Positions 43,414 to 51,655 of a stretch of 64,000 nucleotides of DNA are shown here, piece by piece. Within the stretch, counting starts at the first letter, position 1; the number at the start of each line of letters is the position of its first letter. The DNA is from Alphaproteobacteria bacterium (lineage in GTDB: Bacteria; Pseudomonadota; Alphaproteobacteria; Ferrovibrionales; Ferrovibrionaceae): NCBI GenBank assembly GCA_947473805.1, contig CANJGB010000009.1, positions 1 through 64,000 of the forward strand. The letters run 5' to 3'. The notes below the pieces were generated by a model, which searched no databases, was not told where the DNA came from, and saw only the letters and a list, made by a program, of their open reading frames with translations. A program made the position numbers and the translations under genes.

Positions 43414-44327
43414 TTCTTGATGCGCACGGCGAACTCGGCGACGACCTTGCCGATGTCGTCCTGCGCCGGCTGCCAGCCCCATTCCTCGCGGGCATATTTG
43501 TCGCTGAAGCGGCGGACCGGGGGCTGGCGCGACGGCTTCTTGGCGAACTCGACCTTGAAGCCCGGATAGAGCTTCTCCAGTTCCGCGGCCATTTCGGTCG
43601 CCATGACCGGGCGCGGGACGCCGAGTACCGAATAACAGTACGTCTTTAGCTGCTCGCGCGGCGCGGCGGCCAGCGCGATGGCGGCGCGCGCGGCATCGGT
43701 GACGGTCATCATGTGCGCGTTGGAACCCGACACGCCCTCGACACACAGGTGCGGCCTCCCGACAAGCGCATCCTCGATCATCGGCGCAACCCAGTGGTAA
43801 GCGGCCCGGTCGCCCGGCGCGATGATCAGGGGATAGCGGATGGTGCGGAAGTCGAGCTTGAAGCGGTCCTGATACCAGCGCCCCAGATTCTCGCCGAACA
43901 CCTTGGAGCAGCCGTAGAACGTATTCGGCCGCTGCAGCGAATAGTCGTCGATGACCTCGGCCAGGTCGCGACCGTAAATGCCGTTGCTGCTGACGTAGAG
44001 CACCTGCGGCACGGCGCAGATGCGGGCCGCCTCGAGCACATTGTGCGCGCCAACCACGTTGACCTGGAAGGCCAGCTGGTGGCGCTCCTCGGCGAGGCCC
44101 GTGAGCATGGCGGCGAAGTGGTAGATGCGCGTCGGCTTGCACTCGCGCACCATGTCGAGGAATTCGTTGAAGATCGAGATATCGCAGCCGGCGAACGTCA
44201 CGCCGTCAGGCAGGGCGGCAGCGGGCGGGCGTACATCGGAAGCAATGACCTTCTCGCCGGCCGCGGCCAGCTGCTTCACCACTTCCCAACCGATCAGTCC
44301 GGCGGCGCCGGTCACCAGCAATGTCAT
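43410..44327 (-). CDS. NAD-dependent epimerase/dehydratase family protein (paralogue A)
   Basis: 305 residues. VTGAAGLIGWEVVKQL is the NAD-binding motif; FYGCSKVFGENLGRWY supplies a YxxxK-type motif. It is a close relative of the protein at 46745-47671: PTRIYHFAAML, YVSS.G.YGRDL..VIDDYSLQRP and KYAREEWGW.P recur in both. It is the terminal gene after a branched-chain-type binding protein on the same strand, with a terminator between them. Confidence 0.88.
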   Translation of the reverse strand: MTLLVTGAAGLIGWEVVKQLAAAGEKVIASDVRPPAAALPDGVTFAGCDISIFNEFLDMVRECKPTRIYHFAAMLTGLAEERHQLAFQVNVVGAHNVLEAARICAVPQVLYVSSNGIYGRDLAEVIDDYSLQRPNTFYGCSKVFGENLGRWYQDRFKLDFRTIRYPLIIAPGDRAAYHWVAPMIEDALVGRPHLCVEGVSGSNAHMMTVTDAARAAIALAAAPREQLKTYCYSVLGVPRPVMATEMAAELEKLYPGFKVEFAKKPSRQPPVRRFSDKYAREEWGWQPAQDDIGKVVAEFAVRIKN

Positions 44328-44357
44328 CGCTCAACTCCACGCCCGGCAAAAGGGCAG

Positions 44358-44390
44358 CAAAAAGGGCGGGAGCGCGAACGCCCCCGCCCC
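44358..44390 (-). terminator. Rho-independent terminator after the branched-chain-type binding protein gene
   Basis: Read on the minus strand: GGGCGGGGGCG / CGCTCCCGCCC stem around TTC, followed by TTTTTGC. 14 bases after the stop codon at 44404. Confidence 0.88.
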
Positions 44391-44403
44391 AAATGGCAGT
44401 CTA

Positions 44404-45624
44404 TCAGGCCTTCTTCAGCAGCGGGCAGTTGGTGTCCGCCAGCGGATAGGCCTCGGCGGCCGGGATCGTGTTGATGTGCTCGAGATAGTCCCACGGCTCC
44501 TTCGAGTCTTCCGGCTTCTTGACGCGCATGAAGTGGATGTCGGCGACCAGCCGGCCATCCTCGCGCAGGAACGCATTCTTCGCGTAGACGTCGTTGACGC
44601 GGGTCTTGCGCATCTGCGCGATCACCGCGGCCGGATCGGTGTTGCCGACATCCCGCACGGCGTTCAGGTAATGGCCCACCACCGAGTAGGTCGCTGCCTG
44701 CACCGCGTTCGGCATCTGGTTGTGGTCCTTGAAGAGGCGCATCGAGAAGGCGCGCGTCTCCGCATTCAGGTTCCAGTACCAGGAGTCGGCGAAGCCGAAG
44801 CCCTGCGCGATCTTGAGGCCCATGCCGTGCACGTCGTTGACGCTGCTCTGGGTCGCGCAGATCTTCTGCGTCAGCTTGAACTCGTTGATGGTCTTGACCG
44901 AATTGACGACGTCGGGGCCGGCATTGTTGAGGACGATGACGTCGGCCTTCGACTGCTGCGCCTGCAGGATGAAGGACGACATGTCCTGTACGCCAAACGG
45001 ATGCTTCACGCTGCCGACGGTCTTGCCACCCAGTTCGTCGATGATCGGGCGCAGCGCCGCTTCGCCGCCGAGGCCGGTAGCGTTGTCAACGGACAGGAAG
45101 AAGAAGGTCTTCGCGCCCTGCTTGATCATCGCGTTGATGCCGGCCTTGCCGATGGCCGAGGAACTGAACAGCCAGTTCATCGAATTGTTGTTGCAGGCCT
45201 CGTTGGTGATGCGCGGCGAACTGCCGTCGGAACCGATCAGCAGCTTGTTCTTTGCCTTCACCACTTCCTGCACCGCGAACACACAGGCGCTGAGCGGCAC
45301 GTCGGTGATGGCGTCGACACCGTCCTGGTCGAACCACTTCTGCGCGATGCTCGACGCAATGTCGGGCTTGTTCTGGTGGTCGGCGACGTAAACCTCTACC
45401 GGGATGCCCGGGTTCTTCGCCTGGAAGTCGGCGACAGCAAGACGCACGCACTTCTCGGCAACCGGGCCGGAATAGGCGGCGTACTGGCTGGAGAAATCGC
45501 CCAGATGGGCAACCTTGATCGGCTTGGTGAAGCGGCTCTGCGCCAGGGGCGAACGCGCGATGAAGGGGGCTGCGAGCGCGGCCGACGCGGTAACAAGCGC
45601 AGTTCTGCGAGTGATCTTGACCAT
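44404..45624 (-). CDS. Branched-chain-type ABC transporter substrate-binding protein
   Basis: 406 residues. A KITRRTALV twin-arginine signal begins the ATG 45624 product, so it is probably exported folded by Tat. The body follows the LivJ/LivK type-1 binding-protein fold (KVAHLGDFSSQYAAYSGP, then VDAITDVPLSACVFAVQEV). Related orphan binding proteins in catabolic clusters take up aromatic or other organic acids. No livHMGF genes occur in the window. A purine-rich GGGAGGAC lies upstream of the start. Confidence 0.9.
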   Translation of the reverse strand: MVKITRRTALVTASAALAAPFIARSPLAQSRFTKPIKVAHLGDFSSQYAAYSGPVAEKCVRLAVADFQAKNPGIPVEVYVADHQNKPDIASSIAQKWFDQDGVDAITDVPLSACVFAVQEVVKAKNKLLIGSDGSSPRITNEACNNNSMNWLFSSSAIGKAGINAMIKQGAKTFFFLSVDNATGLGGEAALRPIIDELGGKTVGSVKHPFGVQDMSSFILQAQQSKADVIVLNNAGPDVVNSVKTINEFKLTQKICATQSSVNDVHGMGLKIAQGFGFADSWYWNLNAETRAFSMRLFKDHNQMPNAVQAATYSVVGHYLNAVRDVGNTDPAAVIAQMRKTRVNDVYAKNAFLREDGRLVADIHFMRVKKPEDSKEPWDYLEHINTIPAAEAYPLADTNCPLLKKA

Positions 45625-45673
45625 ATTTATGTCCTCCCAGGAGCGCCGCATTTGCGGGCGCATCGTTCGTAGC

Positions 45674-45700
45674 CATATAGCGGACGGCGTCCGCATATAT
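45674..45700. promoter_or_regulatory. Palindrome upstream of the branched-chain-type binding protein gene
   Basis: GCGGACGGCGTCCGC (45680-45694) is a perfect 15-base palindrome flanked by ATATA and ATATAT, about 55 bases upstream of the start codon. It could be an operator or a leader hairpin. Confidence 0.4.
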
Positions 45701-45750
45701 CCGGACAGGTTATGCCATAGTGGACGGCACCGGCGCAATCGGAGCAACCC

Positions 45751-46650
45751 TTATGCCGGTGATTTCGCCCCCTTGGAAACAATTGAAATGAGCGCCTGCA
45801 GCGCCGGGGAAACGCCGCGCGGCAGCCACACCACGGCGAGGTCGGAATAGAGATAGTCCGGCAGATCGGTGACGGTCAGGAAGGTTACCCCCTCGATCTG
45901 CGTGGAGCGCGCCGTTGCCGGCATCAGGGCGACCCCCACGCCGCCTGCGACGAGGCTGAGCATGGTGTTTTCCTGGCGGGACTCCTGCGCCACATTCGGT
46001 ACAAAGCCGGCTTCGCGGCAGGCCGAGATGAGCTTGGACTGCAGGTCGGGACTGGCGACATGCGGCGTTACCACGAAAGGCTGCCGCGCCAGTTCGTTTA
46101 GGCGAATCTTTTTGCGCCGCGCCAAAGCGGAACCGGACGGAACCACGGCGACAAACTCACTTCGTTCGACGGTCTGCAACGCGAACTCGTCGGTACCCTC
46201 GAAGGGAACGTAGAGAAAACCCAGGTCGATCGATCCGTCGCGAAGGGCCCTGACCTGGTCGATGGTCGCCATTTCGTCGAGCTGAACCTCGACATCAGGC
46301 CATTCCTCGCGAAACAGACGGACGGCGCGCGGCAAACCGCAGAACAGGGCGCGGGACACGAAGCCAACGGACAGCCGGCCAATCTCGCCCGCCGCCGCGC
46401 GGCGGGCGAGCCGGGCGGCACGGTCAACCTGCTGCAAGGCCTGGCGACTCTCGATCAGGAAGACCGCTCCCGCCGGCGTTAACGTCACCTGGCGCTTGGT
46501 CCGTTCGAACAGGCGCACGCCGATGGAGACCTCAAGCCGCTTGATCGACTGGCTGAGTGGCGGCTGCGCCATGTTCAGCCGCCGGGCGGCGCGGCCGAAG
46601 TGCAGCTCCTCGGCCACGGCGACGAAATGCCTTAAGTGGTGCAGTTCCAT
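45751..46650 (-). CDS. LysR-family transcription regulator
   Basis: 299 residues. The N-terminal HTH reads FVAVAEELHFGRAARRLNMAQPPLSQSIKRLE, matching the BenM/CatM-like group that senses aromatic acid intermediates. ATG 46650 is chosen; the upstream frame to 46941 is antisense to the next gene. It is divergent from the epimerase gene at 46745 and lies upstream of the binding-protein gene on the same strand; either may be its target. Confidence 0.92.
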   Translation of the reverse strand: MELHHLRHFVAVAEELHFGRAARRLNMAQPPLSQSIKRLEVSIGVRLFERTKRQVTLTPAGAVFLIESRQALQQVDRAARLARRAAAGEIGRLSVGFVSRALFCGLPRAVRLFREEWPDVEVQLDEMATIDQVRALRDGSIDLGFLYVPFEGTDEFALQTVERSEFVAVVPSGSALARRKKIRLNELARQPFVVTPHVASPDLQSKLISACREAGFVPNVAQESRQENTMLSLVAGGVGVALMPATARSTQIEGVTFLTVTDLPDYLYSDLAVVWLPRGVSPALQALISIVSKGAKSPA

Positions 46651-46744
46651 CGGTGAGACTGTCCGTGTCTTACAAAGCCCGGATTTGATATTAGGCACTT
46701 GTGGGGGCGGATAGTAGTCTTGCCGCCAACAAGGGAGGAAAAAC

Positions 46745-47671
46745 ATGGCTGTCATCGTCACCGGGGGTGCCGGCATTATCGGCGCGGAAACCGTTCGCCA
46801 GCTTGTCGCGCGCGGCGAAACCGTGGTGGCCGCCGACCTTCGCCCACCGAAACTGCCCGTCGACATAGCCGGCAAGGTGCGCTTCGCCCGCGTGGATGTC
46901 AGCATTTTCGAGGAAGTTCTGGACCTCGTCATGGAGGTCAAGCCGACGCGGATCTACCACTTCGCCGCCATGCTGAGCCAGGAGGCCGAGCGGCGCCATG
47001 CCCTCGCCTTTCGTGTCAACGTCATGGGCGCGCACAACATCATGGAGGCGGCGCGCATCGGCGGCGTGCCGCGCCTGCTGTACGTCAGCAGCATCGGCGT
47101 CTACGGCCGCGACCTGCCGGACGTCATCGACGACTATTCGCTGCAGCGCCCGGACATCCACTATGGCTGCGCCAAGCTGTTCGGCGAAAACTTGGGACGC
47201 TGGTATTTCGACAAGTTCAAGCTGGACGTTCGCGCCATCCGCTACCCCATGGTGGCAGGCGTGGGTGATCGCGCGCTCGCGCACTGGTCGGCGCCGATGA
47301 TCGAGGATGCGATCGCACGGCGACACCACACCTGCGTGGAAGCCGCGCGCAACTCCACCTCGATCCTGATCACGGAGGCGGATTCAGGGCGCGCCGCGAT
47401 TGAACTGCTGGAGGCGCCGGTCGAAAAGATCAAGACCCGCTGTTACACCGTGCTCGGCATGAAGCAATCGACGGTGGTCGAGGATCTGGGCCGCGAACTG
47501 GAGAAGCGGTACCCCGGCTTCAAGGCCGAATATACCCGCGAGCAGAAGCCGAAACTGTTCCGCGTCATCGACGACCGCTACGCCCGCGAGGAATGGGGCT
47601 GGAAGCCGTCGCACGACACGCTGGACAAGCTGCTGGCGCACTTCGAGGCGCGGGTGAAGGAAGCCGCCTGA
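46745..47671 (+). CDS. NAD-dependent epimerase/dehydratase family protein (paralogue B)
   Basis: 308 residues. VTGGAGIIGAETVRQL binds the cofactor; IHYGCAKLFGENLGRWY holds the YxxxK motif. Clearly paralogous with the 43410-44327 protein over its whole length. Start ATG 46745 follows GGGAGGAAAAA. Divergent from a LysR gene and convergent with the UGSC fusion gene, so it is monocistronic. Confidence 0.88.
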   Translation: MAVIVTGGAGIIGAETVRQLVARGETVVAADLRPPKLPVDIAGKVRFARVDVSIFEEVLDLVMEVKPTRIYHFAAMLSQEAERRHALAFRVNVMGAHNIMEAARIGGVPRLLYVSSIGVYGRDLPDVIDDYSLQRPDIHYGCAKLFGENLGRWYFDKFKLDVRAIRYPMVAGVGDRALAHWSAPMIEDAIARRHHTCVEAARNSTSILITEADSGRAAIELLEAPVEKIKTRCYTVLGMKQSTVVEDLGRELEKRYPGFKAEYTREQKPKLFRVIDDRYAREEWGWKPSHDTLDKLLAHFEARVKEAA

Positions 47672-47720
47672 GCCGAGGTCTCAACGGCCGCGGGGAAAGA
47701 CCGCGCGGCCGCCCCTGGCC

Positions 47721-49451
47721 TTACACCCTACGGATCGCCTTGGTGACCGAGTGGGTGCCGCCGATGAAGAACAGGCTGCGGCCGGCGTCGCCGCCAACCA
47801 CGATGATGTCGAAGCATTCCGGGCCGTTATAGACCGGCACTTCAGTCTCGGGCCGGTCCAGCAGCCAGGTCATCTTCGGATGCAGCGTGGTGAACAGGTC
47901 CTGCGGCTTGTTCAGCATCAGCTTGCCGAACGGCATCTTGCTCTGCTTGTAGAGCTTCATCTTGATGTCATCGGTCGACCAGCCGGCATCGGCGAACACC
48001 TGGGCGTGTTCCGGGCACATCATGATGAGGTTCTGGAACAGGCCGTTGAACGGGTAGCCGGAATCGCGCGGGCCGCCCTTCTTGATCAGCCACATGCCCG
48101 AGTTCGGGCTGGCGCAGGCGTTCGACGTGACGGTGGCGAAATTCTCGATCAGCTTTTCGGCATCGGAATTGTGGAAGTCGAAGAACTCGGTCTGGCCGTA
48201 GGGCACGTTGATCGTGACCGTCGATTCCGAAGCATCAAAGCCCTGCTCGACGCGATAGGGCTTCCACGGGTTGCGCGCCTCGTTCTCGGCGACGCAGGCG
48301 GAGAACTTGCCGGCGCTGCCGATGGTGTCCATGTCGCTGACGCCCGGATAGGAATGGCCGACATTCATCATGATCAGACGCAGCGCACGGCCGATGCTGA
48401 CATTTACCTGCGAGATGGAGCCCGGCCCCAGCGCGCAGACGCCGCTGTTCATGCCGATTTCCTTGGTGATCGCTCCCGATACCAGGACCAGCGGGAATTG
48501 CGGACCGGTGGACATGGCCCAGGTGCGCAGGCCGATGGAGGCATCGAGCGCGCAATCCATCATCGCCATGATGACCGGCATCGCCGCCGGCTTGCAGCCG
48601 GCCATAACGGCGTTGGCGGCGATCTTGCTGACCGTTCCGATGCCGAAGCCCGGCGCGAACTTACCGACGACCTCGTCACCCGGCCGGCCCGAGGCCTTGA
48701 TCATGGCCGCGACCTTTTCCGGCGTCGGCGGGACCAGCGGCATGCCGTCGCTCCAGCCGCGCTTGATGAAGTCGGTCGTCATGTTGTCCCAGGCGTCGAG
48801 CTGGTCGAGGCCATCATAGTCCAGTTCCGGCGCCTGGCCGATGACCACGTGCTCGAACTGCGGCAGGGCGGCCATGGCCTCGCGGTCCTTGGTCAGGCCT
48901 TCGATCACCTTCTCGAACGAATCATCGACCAGCTTCTGCAGCTCGGGCTCGGTGCGATTGGTGAACGTCTGCGGCACGATGACCGGGCAGGCCTCGGGCA
49001 CGCCGAAGGTCTTGCAGCTGAAATGGGCGTCCTCGTCGAATACCTCGGCGGTGTAGCCGACAGTGGCGATGCCACGGCGCTCCAGTTCGCACATGTCGCG
49101 GATCAGCCACGAGGTACACGACCCGCAATCCGCAGTCGTCGCGATGCAGACGTCGATCTCCTGCTTCATCATGTCAAGCTGGGCGGGCGACGCGTAGCGC
49201 GTGATGCCGCCGTTCTCGCCGACGATGAAGTTGAAGGTCACGTTCTTGAACCGCTTGGCCAACTTGTCCTGGACCATGCGCAGCGCGATGTCGCCGTTAT
49301 TCTTACCGTTCCAGTACAGGCCGATGCGCTTGCCATCCAGCGTCTTTGGCCGCTTGGCGGCGGGATGCCTCTCGGCATCCGCCTGGTCGGCCGCGCCGTC
49401 GGCGACGGGGTTGATAATCTTGAGCGTGGTTTGCACCATTGCCTTGTCCAT
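47721..49451 (-). CDS. UGSC-family (Cys form) fusion protein, unknown function
   Basis: 576 residues. Residues about 40-205 form a UGSC-like domain: TTADCGSCTSW has Cys109-Gly-Ser-Cys112 where the family may carry selenocysteine-Gly-Ser-Cys, a likely redox motif. Residues about 215-576 form a second conserved domain beginning FIKRGWSDGMPLVPPTPEKV and KIAANAVMAGCKP, which I recall as a separate protein next to UGSC proteins in other genomes. It is rich in Cys (FSACVAENE, SNACASPNSG, MMCPEH). No biochemical function is known to me. Downstream of a luciferase-like monooxygenase and an alpha/beta hydrolase on the same strand. Confidence 0.75.
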   Translation of the reverse strand: MDKAMVQTTLKIINPVADGAADQADAERHPAAKRPKTLDGKRIGLYWNGKNNGDIALRMVQDKLAKRFKNVTFNFIVGENGGITRYASPAQLDMMKQEIDVCIATTADCGSCTSWLIRDMCELERRGIATVGYTAEVFDEDAHFSCKTFGVPEACPVIVPQTFTNRTEPELQKLVDDSFEKVIEGLTKDREAMAALPQFEHVVIGQAPELDYDGLDQLDAWDNMTTDFIKRGWSDGMPLVPPTPEKVAAMIKASGRPGDEVVGKFAPGFGIGTVSKIAANAVMAGCKPAAMPVIMAMMDCALDASIGLRTWAMSTGPQFPLVLVSGAITKEIGMNSGVCALGPGSISQVNVSIGRALRLIMMNVGHSYPGVSDMDTIGSAGKFSACVAENEARNPWKPYRVEQGFDASESTVTINVPYGQTEFFDFHNSDAEKLIENFATVTSNACASPNSGMWLIKKGGPRDSGYPFNGLFQNLIMMCPEHAQVFADAGWSTDDIKMKLYKQSKMPFGKLMLNKPQDLFTTLHPKMTWLLDRPETEVPVYNGPECFDIIVVGGDAGRSLFFIGGTHSVTKAIRRV

Positions 49452-49505
49452 GGCTTTTCCTCCCGGGCCTGGTCCGCGCGTCCGCGGCCAGCCTTATTTT
49501 GCAGT

Positions 49506-50687
49506 CTATTCCGCCGCCGCACTCAGGTGCAGTTCCTTTAGGCGCGGCACTACCTCGCTTCCGAACAGGTACAGGCTGTCGCGGTTTTCCTCGTCTTCCA
49601 GCATGCCGCCCATCTGGACGATCATGTTGCCGACACCGCCCATGGCGGTCGAGAAGCGCATGATCTGTTCGGCGACCTGGTCCGGTGTGCCGCAGAACAG
49701 CATCCCGGCCTGGACGAACTCGTCGATCGTCGGCGGGTTCGACATCTTGCGGCCGTCCGGCAGCGTCTTGTTGTAGAAAAAGCTGATCGCGCCCTGGTTT
49801 GGCAGCAGCCGGGCATTGTCTGCCACGCTCATATAGCCCGGCGGATTGAGCTTGGCCGGCGGCGTACGCTCGGTCGCATGGGCATAGGAAGCGACCCGGG
49901 CTCCGCGCTCCCGCGCCGTCTTCTCGTCCTTGGCGACGGCGACCATGCCGAGATAGGCGATGCGCTCTGGCGGCGCCGCCCGGCCGTGCGTCTGGGCAAA
50001 GGTCTCACGATAGGCGTCGAACACGCCCTTCGAGCCGTAGCCCGTGGTGAATGTGGCCATGGTATAGCCGCGCCGGGCGATTTCGCGCGCATTGTTGCCG
50101 CTGAACGTCGGCATCCAGATCGGCGGATGCGGCTGCTGGAAGCAGCGCGGGATGACGTTGATGTTGCGGTACTGGTAGTTCTCGCTTTCCCAGCTTACGG
50201 GCCCGTCGTGGCTGGTAAAGGCCTTCAGCAACAGGTCGTGCGCCTCCCAGAACCGGTCCATGTTGCGGACCGGGTTCTGGTTGGAAATCGGCAATTCGTA
50301 ACCAGCGCCCTTGACCAGGCCGAGTTCCAGCCGGCCGCCCGACATGGTGTCGACATAGGCAGCCTCTTCCGCGACGCGGTAGGGGTCGGGCCGGTTGAAC
50401 AGCGGCACGCCCAGCGCCAGGAGGCGCGCATTCTTGGTCACGCGCGCCAGAATGCTCAGGGTGAGCATGCACGACACGGACATACAGGTGTACGAGGCGT
50501 GGTGCTCGTTCACCATGATGTTCATGCCGAGCTGGTCGGCCAGCGTCCATTCGTCGATGCAACGGTTCAGCAGGCGGTGGGCGACCGCGGGTTCGGCCAG
50601 CTTGCTGCCGGGATCGGTGCGCAGCGGACCCTGGATTTCATCCCAGACCGGGTAGTAGCCCTGCTCGGAAAAATAATAGAACTTCAT
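49506..50687 (-). CDS. Luciferase-like (LLM class) flavin-dependent monooxygenase
   Basis: 393 residues, TIM-barrel of the bacterial luciferase superfamily. The segments WTLADQLGMNIMVNEHHAS, LALGVPLFNRPDPYRVAEE and MSGGRLELGLVKG are characteristic. It would use FMNH2 or F420 supplied by a separate reductase. ATG 50687 overlaps the upstream hydrolase stop by 4 bases; the gap to the UGSC gene is 54 bases, so the three form a probable operon. Substrate unknown. Confidence 0.9.
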   Translation of the reverse strand: MKFYYFSEQGYYPVWDEIQGPLRTDPGSKLAEPAVAHRLLNRCIDEWTLADQLGMNIMVNEHHASYTCMSVSCMLTLSILARVTKNARLLALGVPLFNRPDPYRVAEEAAYVDTMSGGRLELGLVKGAGYELPISNQNPVRNMDRFWEAHDLLLKAFTSHDGPVSWESENYQYRNINVIPRCFQQPHPPIWMPTFSGNNAREIARRGYTMATFTTGYGSKGVFDAYRETFAQTHGRAAPPERIAYLGMVAVAKDEKTARERGARVASYAHATERTPPAKLNPPGYMSVADNARLLPNQGAISFFYNKTLPDGRKMSNPPTIDEFVQAGMLFCGTPDQVAEQIMRFSTAMGGVGNMIVQMGGMLEDEENRDSLYLFGSEVVPRLKELHLSAAAE

Positions 50688-51484
50688 GCCCGGATTCCTT
50701 TCCGGCTGGGCGTCGCGGCGCCCGCGAAGCGCACGACGTGATCGGCGAACGTCGCCACCTGTTCGACATGAGGAAGGTGGCCGCAGGACGGAATGACCTC
50801 GAGCGACGCGGACGGCAACGTACCGGCCAAGGCGCGGCCGTAGTCGAGATTGACCACGCGGTCGTTGGCGCCCCACAGGACGAGGGTTGGCAGATCGACG
50901 CGGTGCAGCCGCTGGCGCAGCTTGGGGTCGTAGAGGGTCGGTGACCAGCTGAACAGGGTAAAGGCCTCGCGGTTGCGGGCAATGCGGGCCAGTTGGGGTT
51001 CCGGAACCTTCGTATAGTCGACAGCGAAACGCGCGACGTCATGGAACAGCAGCGGCGGAATCTCGGCCGGCGTCAGGGCAAACAGGTCGGCAATATCGCG
51101 CGTGTCGCGGCTGCCGAACTTCACGCCGACGGCATCAGCCAGGACGAGGCGCGACAGGCGCGCGGTCGACTTGATCGCCATTTCCATCGCCAGCCAGCCG
51201 CCGAACGAGGCGCCGCACAGCACGACATCCGTCAGATCCAGCTCGTCGAGCAGGTCGAGATAGAAATAGGCCAGGTCGTCGATGGTCGAGAAATTCGCCG
51301 GCAGGTCGGTTCCACCGAAACCGGGGTGCGACGGGGCAATCACGTCGAACGACTTTGACAGCAGGTCGATGGCCGGCTGGGCCGCCTCGACGCCATCGCC
51401 GGAATGGAGGAACAGCAGCGCCGGGCCGCTGCCCTTGCGCACCATTTCAACCGACAGGCCGGCTATCTGTATTTTGTCTGCCAT
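50684..51484 (-). CDS. Alpha/beta-fold hydrolase
   Basis: 266 residues. The nucleophile elbow CGASFGG, the acid in LWGANDRVV and the His in SCGHLPHVE form the usual Ser-Asp-His triad; the oxyanion loop is FLHSGDG. First gene of the hydrolase/monooxygenase/UGSC set, suggesting it cleaves an ester, lactone or C-C bond of the monooxygenase product or substrate. ATG 51484 is chosen over a start 6 codons upstream. Confidence 0.9.
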   Translation of the reverse strand: MADKIQIAGLSVEMVRKGSGPALLFLHSGDGVEAAQPAIDLLSKSFDVIAPSHPGFGGTDLPANFSTIDDLAYFYLDLLDELDLTDVVLCGASFGGWLAMEMAIKSTARLSRLVLADAVGVKFGSRDTRDIADLFALTPAEIPPLLFHDVARFAVDYTKVPEPQLARIARNREAFTLFSWSPTLYDPKLRQRLHRVDLPTLVLWGANDRVVNLDYGRALAGTLPSASLEVIPSCGHLPHVEQVATFADHVVRFAGAATPSRKGIRA

Positions 51485-51553
51485 CGCTCCCTCTGGCGTC
51501 ACGTCGATTACTCGATCTCGGTCAAGGGTAGCGCAGGAAATGTCTTGTATCCA

Positions 51554-51593
51554 ATATCAATTACGCCAGTTTTAAGACTAATTGCATATCAAT
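51554..51593. promoter_or_regulatory. AT-rich divergent promoter region with direct repeats
   Basis: ATATCAAT occurs at 51554-51561 and 51586-51593, 32 bases apart (about three helical turns), within an AT-rich island between two divergent hydrolase genes. Candidate regulator-binding half-sites. Confidence 0.3.
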
Positions 51594-51655
51594 AAACCGC
51601 GACGTCTTGGCAAGTCTTTCCGCCGTGCTATTGCTTCGTCCTTGGAGGAACCGCC

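Noticed and set aside
36014-47671. The extended-SDR proteins as a sugar-nucleotide or polysaccharide cluster
   Set aside because: No glycosyltransferases or nucleotidyltransferases are nearby; all neighbours are catabolic oxygenases, hydrolases and CoA enzymes.
47690-47716. GC-rich hairpin CGGCCGCG...CGCGCGGCCG between convergent genes as a terminator
   Set aside because: No T-run follows on either strand, so termination is not supported.
47751-49541. 596-codon plus-strand frame opposite the UGSC gene
   Set aside because: Antisense composition only. The minus-strand frame has conserved motifs and a ribosome-binding site.
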